Assembly: GCA_951799405.1 (NCBI GenBank)
Contig: OX637343.1
Location: 10,704,524 to 10,768,523, forward strand
Reading direction: 5' to 3'
From: Agapetus fuscipes
Lineage: Eukaryota; Arthropoda; Insecta; Trichoptera; Glossosomatidae
Length of the DNA stretch: 64,000 bases
In this document: one piece after another, positions 30,990-40,639 of the stretch
Layout: each line of letters starts with the position of its first letter
Numbering within the stretch: the stretch's first letter is position 1
Program-made: the position numbers and the translations under genes
Notes under the pieces: generated by a model
Databases searched by the model: none
Told to the model about the DNA's origin: nothing
Seen by the model: only the letters and a program-made list of their open reading frames with translations

Positions 30990-31330
30990 TTTTAGTTTCC
31001 ATACGTTTTTTGGCAAACGCAATGCTTGAGTTTAAACGGAACGTTTTGTCTACGATGTCACGTGGTGTCTACGGTTTACCGAATAAAATTACTGCTCCTT
31101 TGTACACTTTACTCCCAAGTATAAAACCCAGGGTGAAAGCTTTACCATAACGTTAAACAAAAAAATACATAAATGAAAACGCTCATTTGTGTTGCTGCCT
31201 TAGTTATCATACATTTTTTTGATAGTATTTTTTTTTACTTATAGTTTTATATCTAAGACTTTGCTGTTCCTAGTCTCTTTTTAAGTGAAACGAAGCAATT
31301 TTGTTAACAGGATAGCGTTAAATTTTTTCA
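30990..31330. other. Intron upstream of the nested gene
   Basis: It could hold the promoter or an earlier exon of the minus-strand gene. The minus frame MVKLSPWVLYLGVKCTKEQ at 31150-31092 is short and ends quickly, so I do not call it. Confidence 0.4.
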
Positions 31331-31332
31331 CT

Positions 31333-31456
31333 CTTATAGTACACATGCTGCATGTGTAAGTGCGAACTTACACGTATCTGTTTGTTGGATTTTTTCTGCA
31401 TTTTATATATTTAAATTTAAATATAGTTGCTCTTTGCAATTAAGATTATAGATTAC
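31333..31456 (+). mobile_element. A-repeat, 3' part
   Basis: It enters at TAGTACACATGCTGCATGTG and ends TTGCAATTAAGATTATAGAT. Confidence 0.75.
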
Positions 31457-31469
31457 ACATAATAACAAT

Positions 31470-31743
31470 AAAATTAGGATGATTTATTTGGTGAGCGCTG
31501 TTTTTGTGTGTATCACACCTCAAGAGCCCTCTCCAAGCTTGACCATCGCTGTAGTAAGCGCCAACTCTCAAGCAAGACCCAGTTGCTGTAGGGCTGGATG
31601 GACCTTTAGTGACTGGTCTTTGGTAAAGGTACCTATATGAATTTTTCACCAAGTGAAGAGCATATTTGAAAATATAAATGCTATATTTTTTTGTGCTCCA
31701 CCGGGATTCGAACCTTCCATTAACCACTAGACTACGGACCGAT
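31470..31743 (-). mobile_element. SINE-D with short tail
   Basis: The low end is ATTAGGATGATTTATTTGGT and the high end ACTACGGACCGATC. A piece of the head between the B box and A box is deleted. Confidence 0.88.
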
Positions 31744-31849
31744 CAATATACAATAAAATATAGATAAAAAATAAATAAAATATAAAAAAAAAACAAATAA
31801 ATTTCATACAAATAGTTATTGAATATTTTTTCAGGTATACATTTTAGTA

Positions 31850-32100
31850 GGAGTTGTAGGCTTACACGGTCGGCTGATGATACTGGAGAGTTGCTTTTCG
31901 GGATCTGTTGCCGTGGTCTGTGGAAGCTGGGGCTTTTGGACGTTTCGCTCATGTCTACCGTGGGCTTCTTCAGTGTAAAAGGGAAGTGAAGTGATGTGGT
32001 TGAAACTGATAAAGCTTATCGCACACATGGGCGAAACGTCCAGAAGCTCCAGCTCCCACAGACCACGGCAACAGATCCCAGAAAGCATGTCTCTAGACTT
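31850..32100. repeat. Inverted repeat sharing a segment with 57740-57925
   Basis: GTTGCCGTGGTCTGTGGAAG on the left pairs with CTCCCACAGACCACGGCAAC on the right. A third copy at 57820 reads CTCCCATAACCACGGAAACA. The left arm extends to CTTACACGGTCGGCTGATGA, matched at 57890. Possibly a foldback derived from a retroelement. Confidence 0.65.
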
Positions 32101-32261
32101 TTTAATAATAGTTTTTCCAATCACATTCATAGATATTTGCAACCATAATTTTAAAGCTATTTTTTGTGCAAAGACAGATAAAAAATATAATCTCAAAACA
32201 ATACTTTTTATTTTTCGACAATTTAAAATAAGTTGTAAATTTTTTGAGTCTGATAGTAAAG

Positions 32262-32455
32262 GTTCCACGACAAATCGGTCACAGACAACCCGTCCACAGA
32301 CACATTGGTCACAGACAACCCGTCCACAGACACATTGGTCACAAGACAGACACCGAAATGTCGTAGACCGAAAAGTCGTGTGGACGAACTATCGTGGAAC
32401 CGATTTGTCAATGGACGAATTATCTTCGACCGATTTGTCGTGACACAGCCATTTT
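32262..32455. repeat. GACCGA/GTCCAC-type minisatellite, locus 3
   Basis: A unit with CAGACAACCCGTCCACAGAC then ACATTGGTCA is repeated twice perfectly (32283 and 32313), then degenerates into GACCGATTTGTC-type words. Confidence 0.75.
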
Positions 32456-32459
32456 TATG

Positions 32460-32881
32460 CTAATTAAAATTTTGCGCAAATCTTTGTTGTGCCGTTGAAC
32501 CTTAATACAAGATAATCCATTTAGCAATGTTAATACATACATACAAAGTTGAAGCTTTATGTTATTCAGTTAGTTAAGGTACAGCGTAATTATTTTTTTC
32601 CCGTTTGAAGATTAAACAAATTTAAAAATGGTAAATCCCGACTCAGTACGGGATTCATTAAAACAACGAAAATCCCGAATAATCCCCCGATTTTGCTTTT
32701 GTTTAAAATTGTATTTTTGTTTTCGCCAACAATTTCATGTTTTCTTTACGAAGAGTTTCTACTTTTTGCGTTCGCTTATTATTTTTGCTTTTACTTATAA
32801 TTTAATTATTGCTTTTGCTTTCGTTTTCGTTTTATTATTATTTTTTTGCTTTTGTTCGAATGAAATTTTCGTTTATAACTA
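32460..32881. other. Intron left of the pogo element
   Basis: Nothing recognised. TTTTGCTTTTG-type pyrimidine-rich runs at 32690-32870. Confidence 0.5.
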
Positions 32882-33505
32882 GGTGACGGGTACAGTTATT
32901 GGCCGGGGTATAGTTATTGGCCATTTCATTTTTAAAGCAAAGTAATAAGAATTCTGCTATCTCTGTTACTCATATGCAATATTACTAATGTTGTCCATCT
33001 CATTGCGAACACTTTCTAGTTCACAATTTTACCACCAGGTTTTATTAGTGACAGTTATGGTGTCGATATTCGAGGAAGGTGAATTTTGCTGTCATTTCTT
33101 AAGCACACGCTTAAGGTAAGTACTCTTTATAAATGGTATATTATTATGTAATAAGTGTGTTTATTGCAATCTTTTAAAGTTATCAGTGTTGAAATGGGAT
33201 TAAATTATTGTATTGTCCAGCTGTTTTATCCAAATACAAAACACAACTACACTTCTTACGGTGGCTAATAGCTGTAACATCAAACTCACATTTTATAGTT
33301 ATTGGCCCCCCTGCCAATTACTATACTTTTCCTTGTGATTTTTTTTTGTCGATATTTTCTTTGAAATTGTTTGTTTTTCCATTAAGTATGCCATAGATTT
33401 AAATAATATTTGTCTAAAACATCAGCGCACAGTTATTGGCCGGGCGGCCAATAACTGTCACTTTGGCATGCCAATTACTGTAACTTTTCAAAAAAAAATT
33501 TTTTT

Positions 33506-33895
33506 TTTCAGTTACTCCTCACAATCATGTCAAAGACATCCAAATGGACTCAACCACTTGATCTTGAATTTTACAACCAGCAGATGTATCAGTTTTTAAG
33601 CCAATGAAACAGTGGTGGAAATCAGCTCTTCACGATTGGCATGCGGAAAACCCTGGACAAATGGTTACTAAATCAAACATTGTTCTGGTTTTTAAAAAAA
33701 TCATGGGAAAAATAAAACCAGAATACTACATAAATGGGTTAAGAGCATGTGGGTTTTACCCATTCAACCAAGATGCGGTTGACTATAGCAAATGTCTGGG
33801 AAAATCTGCTATTTCTTTACACACGCTAAATTCAACGGAAAATTGCAGAGTGATGAATTTTGAGATTTGTAAGGAATATTATTACCTCAAATGAA
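33506..33895 (+). pseudogene. pogo/Tigger-like transposase remnant
   Basis: A frame with LQPADVSVFKPMKQWWKSAL matches the third-aspartate region of the DDE_1 transposase fold (usually QPLD.G...). INGLRACGFYPFNQDAVDYS is the segment that follows in that family. A start-like MSKTSKW at 33524 is fused close to it, so most of the catalytic core (first two Asp and the DNA-binding HTH) is deleted. The Lys-rich region at 34101-34240 (ANKRKKDNTAKKRKLAEEKK) probably is the tail. Confidence 0.8.
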
Positions 33896-34240
33896 GCCGT
33901 GGATAATAATGAAGAAAATGCCAATGAGTTTAACGAATCGGCAAACTAATCATTAGGTCCCCTATCCAGTGATATAATGGAGTATCGTCCAAATGAACCG
34001 ATAATAAAAGGAAAAAGACAGGTAGAAAGACTTTATTTTTTCCATTAGCTCTAGAAAATATCTAACTATACTGGAGAGAAAGACTAGGGAGAAGAAGAAG
34101 TTGGAGGACAAAAATAAAGAAGCGAATAAAAGAAAAAAAGATAACACCGCTAAAAAAAGAAAACTTGCCGAAGAAAAAAAAGGAAAAGCAACAAAGAAAA
34201 CAAAAAGTGCAAAAGAAAATACTCCTGATCAAAATGGTGA

Positions 34241-34811
34241 TCTAAATCTAAAATCTAAATCTAAGTTGCAAAGATATGTATCATTTGAGATTCATATTTA
34301 ATCTATTCCCACAAGCAGACACGCATATTTTCGCGCTCACACATGCCGCATGTGGATCTACAATATAACAACCTAATCCCAAATGAGCATAAGCCCTGCA
34401 ACTCTTGCCGACCTTCCCTGAAACAGGGGTGGCATTGGCAAATGAACCATTTTTTACAGTACAGGTGGTCAGCCTCATACCAACCTGTAAGTCAAGGAAT
34501 ACAAGCAATTAATTACATCCAGTTAAACAAACTCTAAAAAATCTGCAAAACATCCATAAAAATGAAAATTGATTCTTGTCCTTAGCCGCCCACATTACAG
34601 ATCAGCCGCCATTTTTTCGGTCCTTACATACTTCTTTCATTTCATCCAGAGTCACAACCTTTTTCATACAAGTTTTCCTTTTATTATGACTGTGGATATC
34701 CCATTCATTCGCAATTTCGGAAATTTGGTCCATCCATACCTTTCTCGGTCTTCCTCTACCACGAAATCCACCTATTCTTGCAAAATATACTTTTTTTGAT
34801 GATGAATGCAA
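34241..34811 (-). mobile_element. 5'-truncated LINE copy inside the pogo element
   Basis: The minus frame reads RGRGRPRKVWMDQISEIANE then CMKKVVTLDEMKEVCKDRK, the last 70 codons of the 37637 LINE. A spacer and then the whole A-repeat follow, ending in an AAATCTAAAATCTAAATC run (plus strand). This copy proves the ORF/3'-UTR linkage. Confidence 0.92.
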
Positions 34812-35625
34812 TTCAGATGATACTAATACTAAATTACACTTACAGTAGTGAACAACTTTTCAGAATATTTAAAACAGTTCATTCATACTATGTAGGTACC
34901 TTTTTTGTAAACTTTTTTTGTTTTTTATGTAATAAAATAATATGCTGTAAGAATAATATAAAACAACTAATACTAAATAAAGATAATTTAAAGTCTATGT
35001 AACATCCAAATACGTAACCATTCAACAATGAATTAGCTACAAAGAAATCTTTTAATGATTAGTTCACTTTTTTGTGTTATACTATATTTTTTACTTATAT
35101 TTTTGTACCTAATAACTTTTTATGAATAAAACATATATTAACATGGACAATATGTCCCTAATTTGTGTATTTTTGCTATCCACTATGATTTCCTATTCAT
35201 TTATTGATGTTTTTCATAGCCGGCCAATAACTGTCACATGTATGGCCAATAACTGTGTAAAAATGGCCAATAGCTATAACGATCCCGTTTTCGAAGAAGA
35301 AAAGGCTGTGGATTTTTTATTATTCGCATATTGAAATATTTTTGTACATAAATATCTTACTGGTTAAATCATAATGACAACAGTGTTTACCAAAATAATT
35401 TAACTCATATTTAAAAAAAGTTATTGATGCTCAAAGTAAAAAAAATGGCTTAACCGGCCAATAGCTATACCCGTCACCCTACATTTTTTTGAATAAAAAA
35501 TGTAAAAGAAATTATGTATCTACGCTAGAAAAACAGGAAAAATGACTGTTTTTTATTCTCATATAATCTGAAATCCATTTCATGATAATTGAACCGAATG
35601 TTTTGTAATTTTTTGATATGCCTTT

Positions 35626-35938
35626 ACGTTGGCTCAGTTGTTGGAATGCTTGCATTCCATGCCGAGGGCTAGGGTCCGATACCCACTCAGGGTGTCAGAA
35701 ATAATTTCCCGTTTTGGCGCTTAAAAAATCTCGGCAAGGTGTACTCAGTCTTCACAAGAAATGAGTACTAGCCCCCTCGGTAGCTGGAAACCCTCACTCC
35801 AAATGAAATGGATGGCGTAATGCCGGCCTCCTTACTTGCAAAATAAATAGGTTCCACTCACCACATGCGAGCCCTTCGGGGATAACGCAGTCAAATGTAA
35901 AAATATATACTAGTAATATGTGTAGGTTAGTTGCGTAT
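35626..35938 (+). mobile_element. SINE-C, diverged full length
   Basis: The head is ACGTTGGCTCAGTTGTTGGA and the B box GGGTCCGATACCC (decayed). The end is TATGTGTAGGTTAGTTGCGT. Confidence 0.85.
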
Positions 35939-35954
35939 TAATTAATAATTACCA

Positions 35955-36235
35955 ATGACGTGATGACGGTGTTGATTGCTGTATAGCGCCGTTTCGTGAT
36001 GTAGTCACTCCAAGGACGTTCGAGCAAATGATGCCAGAAATAAGCTTGTCTTCAGTGCATTTCTGACTTTTCCATCGTCCTGTATCTCTCTCACATGATG
36101 AGGCCGGCGGTTCCAGGCCAGAGGACCAGCAACTGCAAATGCACGCTCTTCAAACATTGCGTTAATTCTCTTAACCGGTTCTTCGGTAGTCAGATTTTTT
36201 TGCCGAGTTTGTATGCTGAACCCAGGTCAAAAATA
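35955..36235 (-). mobile_element. CR1/L2-like LINE 3' end
   Basis: In minus orientation it carries the same stretch as 60990-61180: TTTGCAGTTGCTGGTCCTCT, TGGAACCGCCGG and CACGAAACGGCGCTATACAG. Confidence 0.8.
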
Positions 36236-36246
36236 ATAAAAAAATC

Positions 36247-36510
36247 ACGACCGATCCGTAGTCTAGTGATAACGCTTTGCACTTGTAAATGGAAAGTTCG
36301 GGGCTCGAATCCCGGCGGGGCACAAAAATACACGATTTATATTTTAAAATGTGCTCTTTGTTGGCTTAAAATATTCAAATACCTTTACCAAAGGTCCATC
36401 CAGCTTTACAGCAACTGGGTCTGGCTTGAGAATTGGCACTTTCTATAGCGACGACCAGGGCTCTTGAGGTGTGAGTCACACAAAAACAGCGCTCACCAAA
36501 TAAATCATTC
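36247..36510 (+). mobile_element. SINE-D with short tail
   Basis: The head is ACGACCGATCCGTAGTCTAG. The GACCGGTCAT segment in the middle is deleted. The end is CACCAAATAAATCATTCTTA. Confidence 0.88.
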
Positions 36511-36660
36511 TTATATCATTTTTTTAAATATTTAAAGTTATGGTACGGTTTTGATGAAAGTGACTACATCGGGATCTCATTATTCAATATCAATATATTC
36601 ATAAATCAATATCTTCCAAATGTACTACAAACCTACAGTTTTTTGTTTCCTTGTTCGCAG

Positions 36661-36853
36661 TTACGTGGCAGAAAAGCTGAAGCTTGGAATGCCAGTGGAC
36701 CCTGAGGAGTTCTCCGAAGTGAGCATCTACTTCTCGGACATTGTAGGCTTCACGGCCATATCGGCGCACTGCACTCCGTTCCAAGTCGTGGACCTTCTAA
36801 ATGACCTCTACACCTGCTTTGATGCCACCATCAACGCTTATAACGTCTACAAG
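36661..36853 (+). CDS. Gyc76C: Gyc76C-like receptor guanylyl cyclase, exon 7 (cyclase domain start)
   Basis: The acceptor is TTGTTCGCAG (AG at 36659-36660) and the donor GTACAT at 36854. Split Ser294 is followed by [17 protein letters not shown] and [15 protein letters not shown]. Asp320 in FSDIVGF is the first metal-binding Asp of class III cyclases. [20 protein letters not shown] closes the exon in phase 0. A LINE 3' end in antisense begins about 14 bp after the donor. Confidence 0.96.
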
Positions 36854-36861
36854 GTACATTT

Positions 36862-37135
36862 TATTTAAAGAATCCTGTGCGGGAGGCTCACTAATTCTGT
36901 CTTGGGGGTCTATGTCACCGTGGAAGGGTGTCGCAGAGGTGTTGCTTGAATTGTTGCTTTTGTCGTGAGGCGCTGCAAGGAAGTGGCGATTGATGTTGGT
37001 TTTGAATAAAACCAGATTAAATTGGGAGGGGAACACAGATACTGGTAGATCATTCCATAAACGGGCAGTTTGGCAAAGGAATGAGTCATGAAAACGCCAA
37101 GTTCTCATAGTTTTGAGAATGCACAGGGATGAATG
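36862..37135 (-). mobile_element. LINE 3' end (SINE-D partner)
   Basis: The minus frame reads FHDSFLCQTARLWNDLPVSV then FPSQFNLVLFKTNINRHFL, a typical LINE C terminus (ARLWN.LP..V...FNL..FK). The tail GCCTCCCGCACAGGATTCTT is the SINE-D long tail. It begins about 14 bp after the exon 7 donor. Confidence 0.82.
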
Positions 37136-37139
37136 AGAG

Positions 37140-37395
37140 TCGTACTACGAGTTTCCCTTTCTGAAATTCGAGGGGGGCTTAAACTTTTTAAGTCTCTTAA
37201 TTATAGATGTCGTGTCACATTTGACAACTACCGCGTCTCTGCCAAATATCATCAATTAATGACCTTAGAAAATAGGCGCACAGTTACTGACATGAAATGT
37301 GTACATAAAATAGTGAACAATACAATCGATTCCCCCGACTTGCTTAGCAAAGTTTTGTTGAACTGTCCCACACGACGGACTAGAAGCTTATAACA
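37140..37395 (+). mobile_element. LINE C-terminal fragment in opposite orientation
   Basis: The frame reads NRRTVTDMKCVHKIVNNTID then SPDLLSKVLLNCPTRRTRS, the segment that precedes the C-terminal end in such LINEs. It is head-to-head with 36862-37135. Confidence 0.7.
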
Positions 37396-37446
37396 TTTAT
37401 ACAACTTTATCGATTGTAGAGGCATTAACTTTGTAATCGTTCATCT

Positions 37447-37600
37447 TAAAAGATAAAAAGTAAAAACAACTTTGTGTACGATTACTTTGTGTTTATTTTA
37501 ATTCCACAGTGTACGAGATTAAATGTGGGCACTGTAATAAAATTTACGTTGGACAGACCTCTATAAACTTAAAATACGACTCAACAAACATAGATGATGC
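37447..37600 (+). mobile_element. Penelope-like element, 5' fragment with GIY-YIG start
   Basis: The frame at 37510-37563 reads VYEIKCGHCNKIYVGQTS, the opening of the GIY-YIG endonuclease found at the C terminus of Penelope-like retroelements (Cys pair plus YVGQT). Just upstream, 37447-37490 is an inverted copy of 40325-40369, as often found at ends of such elements. The rest of the domain is cut off by the LINE. Confidence 0.75.
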
Positions 37601-37636
37601 CTTTTTAATAATAATTTCTCCGAATTTACTGGTGGA

Positions 37637-39559
37637 ATGATAAGAAAAAAGAAAAAGTGTTATGAAAATTGGCTGAATGATAGAAATGATAGAAAGCTAG
37701 AAGACGAATATAAGACAGCTAAGAGAATGGCGAAGACTATAATTTATGAAAGCAAGATGAATGAACAAAGAAAGATTGATGAAAGGATAAACAGAAGTTT
37801 CACCGACAGTAAGAAGGAATTTTGGAGGTGGATCAATGCGGATAGAAATAAATCTTCTGCATTGACCACTCCGGGAGTCAAAAGTGCTGCCGGTGAGATG
37901 GTATGGGAGAATGAAGAAGTATGCAAGAGATGGAAGAACTATTTTCAAGAAATTTTTGGTCAGGGTGAAAGAAGAATTTATGAACAGATAGATGAAGAGA
38001 ATGAATTGAATATTTTGAAAGAAGAAATGAAAGTGTCTATTTCACGTCTGAAGAATGGGAAGTCTGCTGGGTTTGATGGTATAAATGGTGAAATGTTGAA
38101 AGCAGGAGGTGAATGTGTGATAGATTGGATGTACGAATTATGTAAGCTTTGTGTGAATGCAGGAGTAGTACCGATGGATTGGAGGAAAGCAGTCATTGTT
38201 CCCATTTACAAAGGTAAAGGGGACAAAAAAGACTGTCAGAACTTCAGACCAATCAGTCTACTCAGTATACCAGGAAAAGTCTTCTGTAAGGTGATTATAA
38301 AAAATGTGATTCTGACTACTAGTGAAAGGATTTCCGATATACAGTCCGGATTTATGGCCGGTAGAGGCTGTGTTGATCAGATTTTTACTCTACGACAACT
38401 TGTTGAAAAACAATTGTCGGTGAGGCGGAAGCTGTTCACGGCCTTTGTAGATCTGGAAAAGGCTTTTGACTCAGTGGACAGAGGTATGTTATGGGATGTT
38501 TTGAAAGCATACGGAGTGAATGGGGCTCTCCTAGGTGCGGTGCATGCAAACTATGAAAATAGTAAGGCATGTGTCCGTATTGATGGTGAGTATAGTGAGT
38601 GGTTTGAAGTGTATAAGGGTGTGAGGCAAGGATGTGTGATGAGTCCATGGCTATTTAACATAGTGATGGACAAGTGTGTCAGGGATGCTAGACTTAATGA
38701 TTGTGGATTGATGATAGGAGAGAGCAAAGTGAGTGTTCTACTGTATGCAGATGATGCAGTTCTTGTATCTGATTCTGCAGTAGAATTGCAAACAATGCTC
38801 TCTAGATTGAATGAAGCTTTGTTAGGTAACCATTTGAAGTTGAATGCAAGTAAGACGAAAGTATTGATTTTTGAAAGAGATGATGAAAGTATGAATTATG
38901 AATTTAAAATTAATGGAATGAATGTTGATGTCGTAAATGAGTTTGTATATCTGGGAAGTAAGTTTGAAAAAGATGGAAGAATGACCGGTGAATTTGAAAG
39001 AAGAATAATGAAAGGCAGGTGCGTACTGGGTGCTACCGCTAGCATCGCCAAAAACCAGAATCTTTCAAAAAATGTTCGACTGGCGGTGCACGGTGGTATA
39101 CTAGTGCCCACTCTGATGTATGGAAGTGAAGCCTGGACGGTGAGTGAAAGTGAGATTAGTAAAGTCCATACGGTAGAAATGGATTACTTAAGAAGTATGA
39201 TTGGAAAAAGACGGAGTGATAGGGTGAGGAATGATTTTGTTAGAGAGGAATCCGGTGTAAGAGAAAGTGTGAAAGTAAAGATTAAAAGAAGTATACTTAG
39301 ATGGTTTGGACATTTGGAGAGAATGAATGAGGAAAGAATGACGAAGAAAGTATATGCTGCAAGAATTGATGGATGTCGTGGAAGAGGAAGACCGAGAAAG
39401 GTATGGATGGACCAAATTTTCGAAATAGCGAGTGAATGGGATATCCAGAGTCATAATAAAAGGAGAGCTTGTATGAAAAAAGTTATGACTCTAGATGAAA
39501 TGAAAGAAGTATGCAAGGACAGGAAGAAGTGGCGGCTAATCTGCAATGCTGATTTTTAA
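37637..39559 (+). CDS. LINE (non-LTR) reverse transcriptase ORF, 5' truncated
   Basis: The ORF has 640 codons. The N-terminal 110 residues are a basic linker (KEFWRWINADRNKSSAL). The reverse transcriptase follows: RPISLLSIPGKVF, SGFMAGRGCVDQIFTLRQL, FVDLEKAFDSVDR, GVRQGCVMSPWLFNIV and the catalytic LLYADDAVLVSDS. The C-terminal end LRWFGHLERMNEERMTKK then GRGRPRKVWMDQ is typical of RTE-like/related LINEs. The endonuclease that should precede it is missing, and a frameshift is apparent just before the first Met (YWWND in another frame), so this copy is 5' truncated. The intact 640-codon frame suggests recent insertion. It sits inside a Penelope-like element. Confidence 0.93.
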   Translation: MIRKKKKCYENWLNDRNDRKLEDEYKTAKRMAKTIIYESKMNEQRKIDERINRSFTDSKKEFWRWINADRNKSSALTTPGVKSAAGEMVWENEEVCKRWKNYFQEIFGQGERRIYEQIDEENELNILKEEMKVSISRLKNGKSAGFDGINGEMLKAGGECVIDWMYELCKLCVNAGVVPMDWRKAVIVPIYKGKGDKKDCQNFRPISLLSIPGKVFCKVIIKNVILTTSERISDIQSGFMAGRGCVDQIFTLRQLVEKQLSVRRKLFTAFVDLEKAFDSVDRGMLWDVLKAYGVNGALLGAVHANYENSKACVRIDGEYSEWFEVYKGVRQGCVMSPWLFNIVMDKCVRDARLNDCGLMIGESKVSVLLYADDAVLVSDSAVELQTMLSRLNEALLGNHLKLNASKTKVLIFERDDESMNYEFKINGMNVDVVNEFVYLGSKFEKDGRMTGEFERRIMKGRCVLGATASIAKNQNLSKNVRLAVHGGILVPTLMYGSEAWTVSESEISKVHTVEMDYLRSMIGKRRSDRVRNDFVREESGVRESVKVKIKRSILRWFGHLERMNEERMTKKVYAARIDGCRGRGRPRKVWMDQIFEIASEWDIQSHNKRRACMKKVMTLDEMKEVCKDRKKWRLICNADF

Positions 39560-39930
39560 TGTTGGTTTATTGGCTTGCTACATTTTTTGCACAAGACATT
39601 TTTTACTTTTTTTGTATAGATTTATTTTTAAGGTTTTGTTGTTTTCTTATACTTAAATGTTATTTATTACTCGTATTCCCTGACTTATAGGTTGGTATGA
39701 GGCTGACCACCCATACTGTAAAAAATGGTTCACTTTGCCAATGTCACCCCTGTTTCAGGGAATGTCGGCAAGAGTTGCAGGGCTTATGTTCATTTGAGGT
39801 TTGGATTTTATTTGTAAGTACACAATCAGCATTTGTAAGCGCGAACTACACGTGTTTGTTTGTGGGCATACATCTGAGAGCTTTGAATGAATATATCCTT
39901 GCAACTTAGATTATAGATTATAGATTACTA
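39560..39930 (+). repeat. 3' UTR of the LINE (reference copy of the A-repeat)
   Basis: Directly after the ORF comes about 110 bp of AT-rich sequence, then the block beginning TTCCCTGACTTATAGGTTGG and containing GTTCACTTTGCCAATGTCAC, ending CAACTTAGATTATAGATTA. The end is a short tandem repeat of GATTATA rather than poly(A). The same order (ORF end, spacer, this block) recurs on the minus strand at 34241-34811, so the block is the LINE's own 3' UTR. All A-repeats listed here are 5'-truncated copies of it. Confidence 0.85.
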
Positions 39931-39934
39931 ACCA

Positions 39935-40372
39935 TATAATAGAGACTAGACATTCTTTTCCCAACCACACCACTAAACTTCTGCATCCCAGATCCTACGG
40001 ACCAACCCTCTCCACACTTGAAATAATTGAAGTTAACAAATTCAAAAATTCACCTTATACATTTATCAACAAAATATTAGTACCCAATCCATCCCCTCTG
40101 TTGACCATATTCCCAAGGAAGCAATTCCTAAGAAACGATCCAGATGACACAAACTCCACACATGGCCGTCCTGCACCCCTCCCTCCCCCCCTATGAGGGA
40201 TCATACCCTCACACAATGACACCCTCTAAGATTAATTCCATTTCTAAACCATTTAGTATTAATTTAACCACCTGATGATGCAAACGTATGTTTGCGAAAC
40301 CGTTTGTGGAATGAAAATATACTCAAAGTAATCGTAAGCAAACTTGTTTTTACTTTTTTCATCTTTTAAACA
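39935..40372 (+). mobile_element. Penelope-like element, 3' fragment
   Basis: One frame near 39960 reads TTKLLHPRSYGPTLSTLEII then EVNKFKNSPYTFINKIL, the short conserved C-terminal segment after GIY-YIG in Penelope-like elements. It continues to the terminal inverted repeat at 40325-40369. With the 5' piece it brackets the LINE, showing that the LINE inserted into the older Penelope copy. It ends about 90 bp before cyclase exon 8. Confidence 0.7.
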
Positions 40373-40461
40373 ACCTATGTACTTGCGCAACTTACTACTT
40401 ACAGAGCGCATTCAAATACCGAATCTGCAATAACTACAATTCCGGACGTATTTTTTATCAG

Positions 40462-40633
40462 GTGGAGACCATTGGAGACGCCTATATGGTGGTGGGAGGA
40501 CTCCCAGTGAAGATAGCTGACCACGCGGAGCAGGTGGCGACCATGGCCTTGGATCTCCTTCATCAGAGCGGCAGGTTCAAGATCAGGCACCTGCCCAGGA
40601 CACCGCTGCATCTGAGGATAGGTCTTCACACAG
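40462..40633 (+). CDS. Gyc76C: Gyc76C-like receptor guanylyl cyclase, exon 8 (cyclase core)
   Basis: The acceptor is TTTTTTATCAG (AG at 40460-40461) and the donor GTATTG at 40634. It begins VETIGDAYMVVGGLPVK. Glu360 is the guanine-selecting Glu and Asp364 the second metal Asp. DHAEQVATMALDLL and LHLRIGLHT follow. It ends in phase 1. The insect-branch phrase LLHQSGRFKIRHLP is present. The intron before it holds the Penelope/LINE composite, and the one after it holds a LINE fragment, a SINE dimer and a minisatellite. Confidence 0.96.
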
Positions 40634-40639
40634 GTATTG

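Larger units (their letters stand above)
32882..35479 (+). mobile_element. pogo/Tigger-like DNA transposon, internally deleted
   Basis: Left end GGTGACGGGTACAGTTATTG and right end CAATAGCTATACCCGTCACC are inverted repeats, flanked by TA on both sides (32880-32881, 35480-35481). Inside, the word GGCCAATAACTGT or its reverse occurs at least eight times, near both ends. The transposase remnant is at about 33565-33895 and a Lys-rich tail frame at 34101-34240. A 5'-truncated LINE sits in the middle. Confidence 0.88.
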
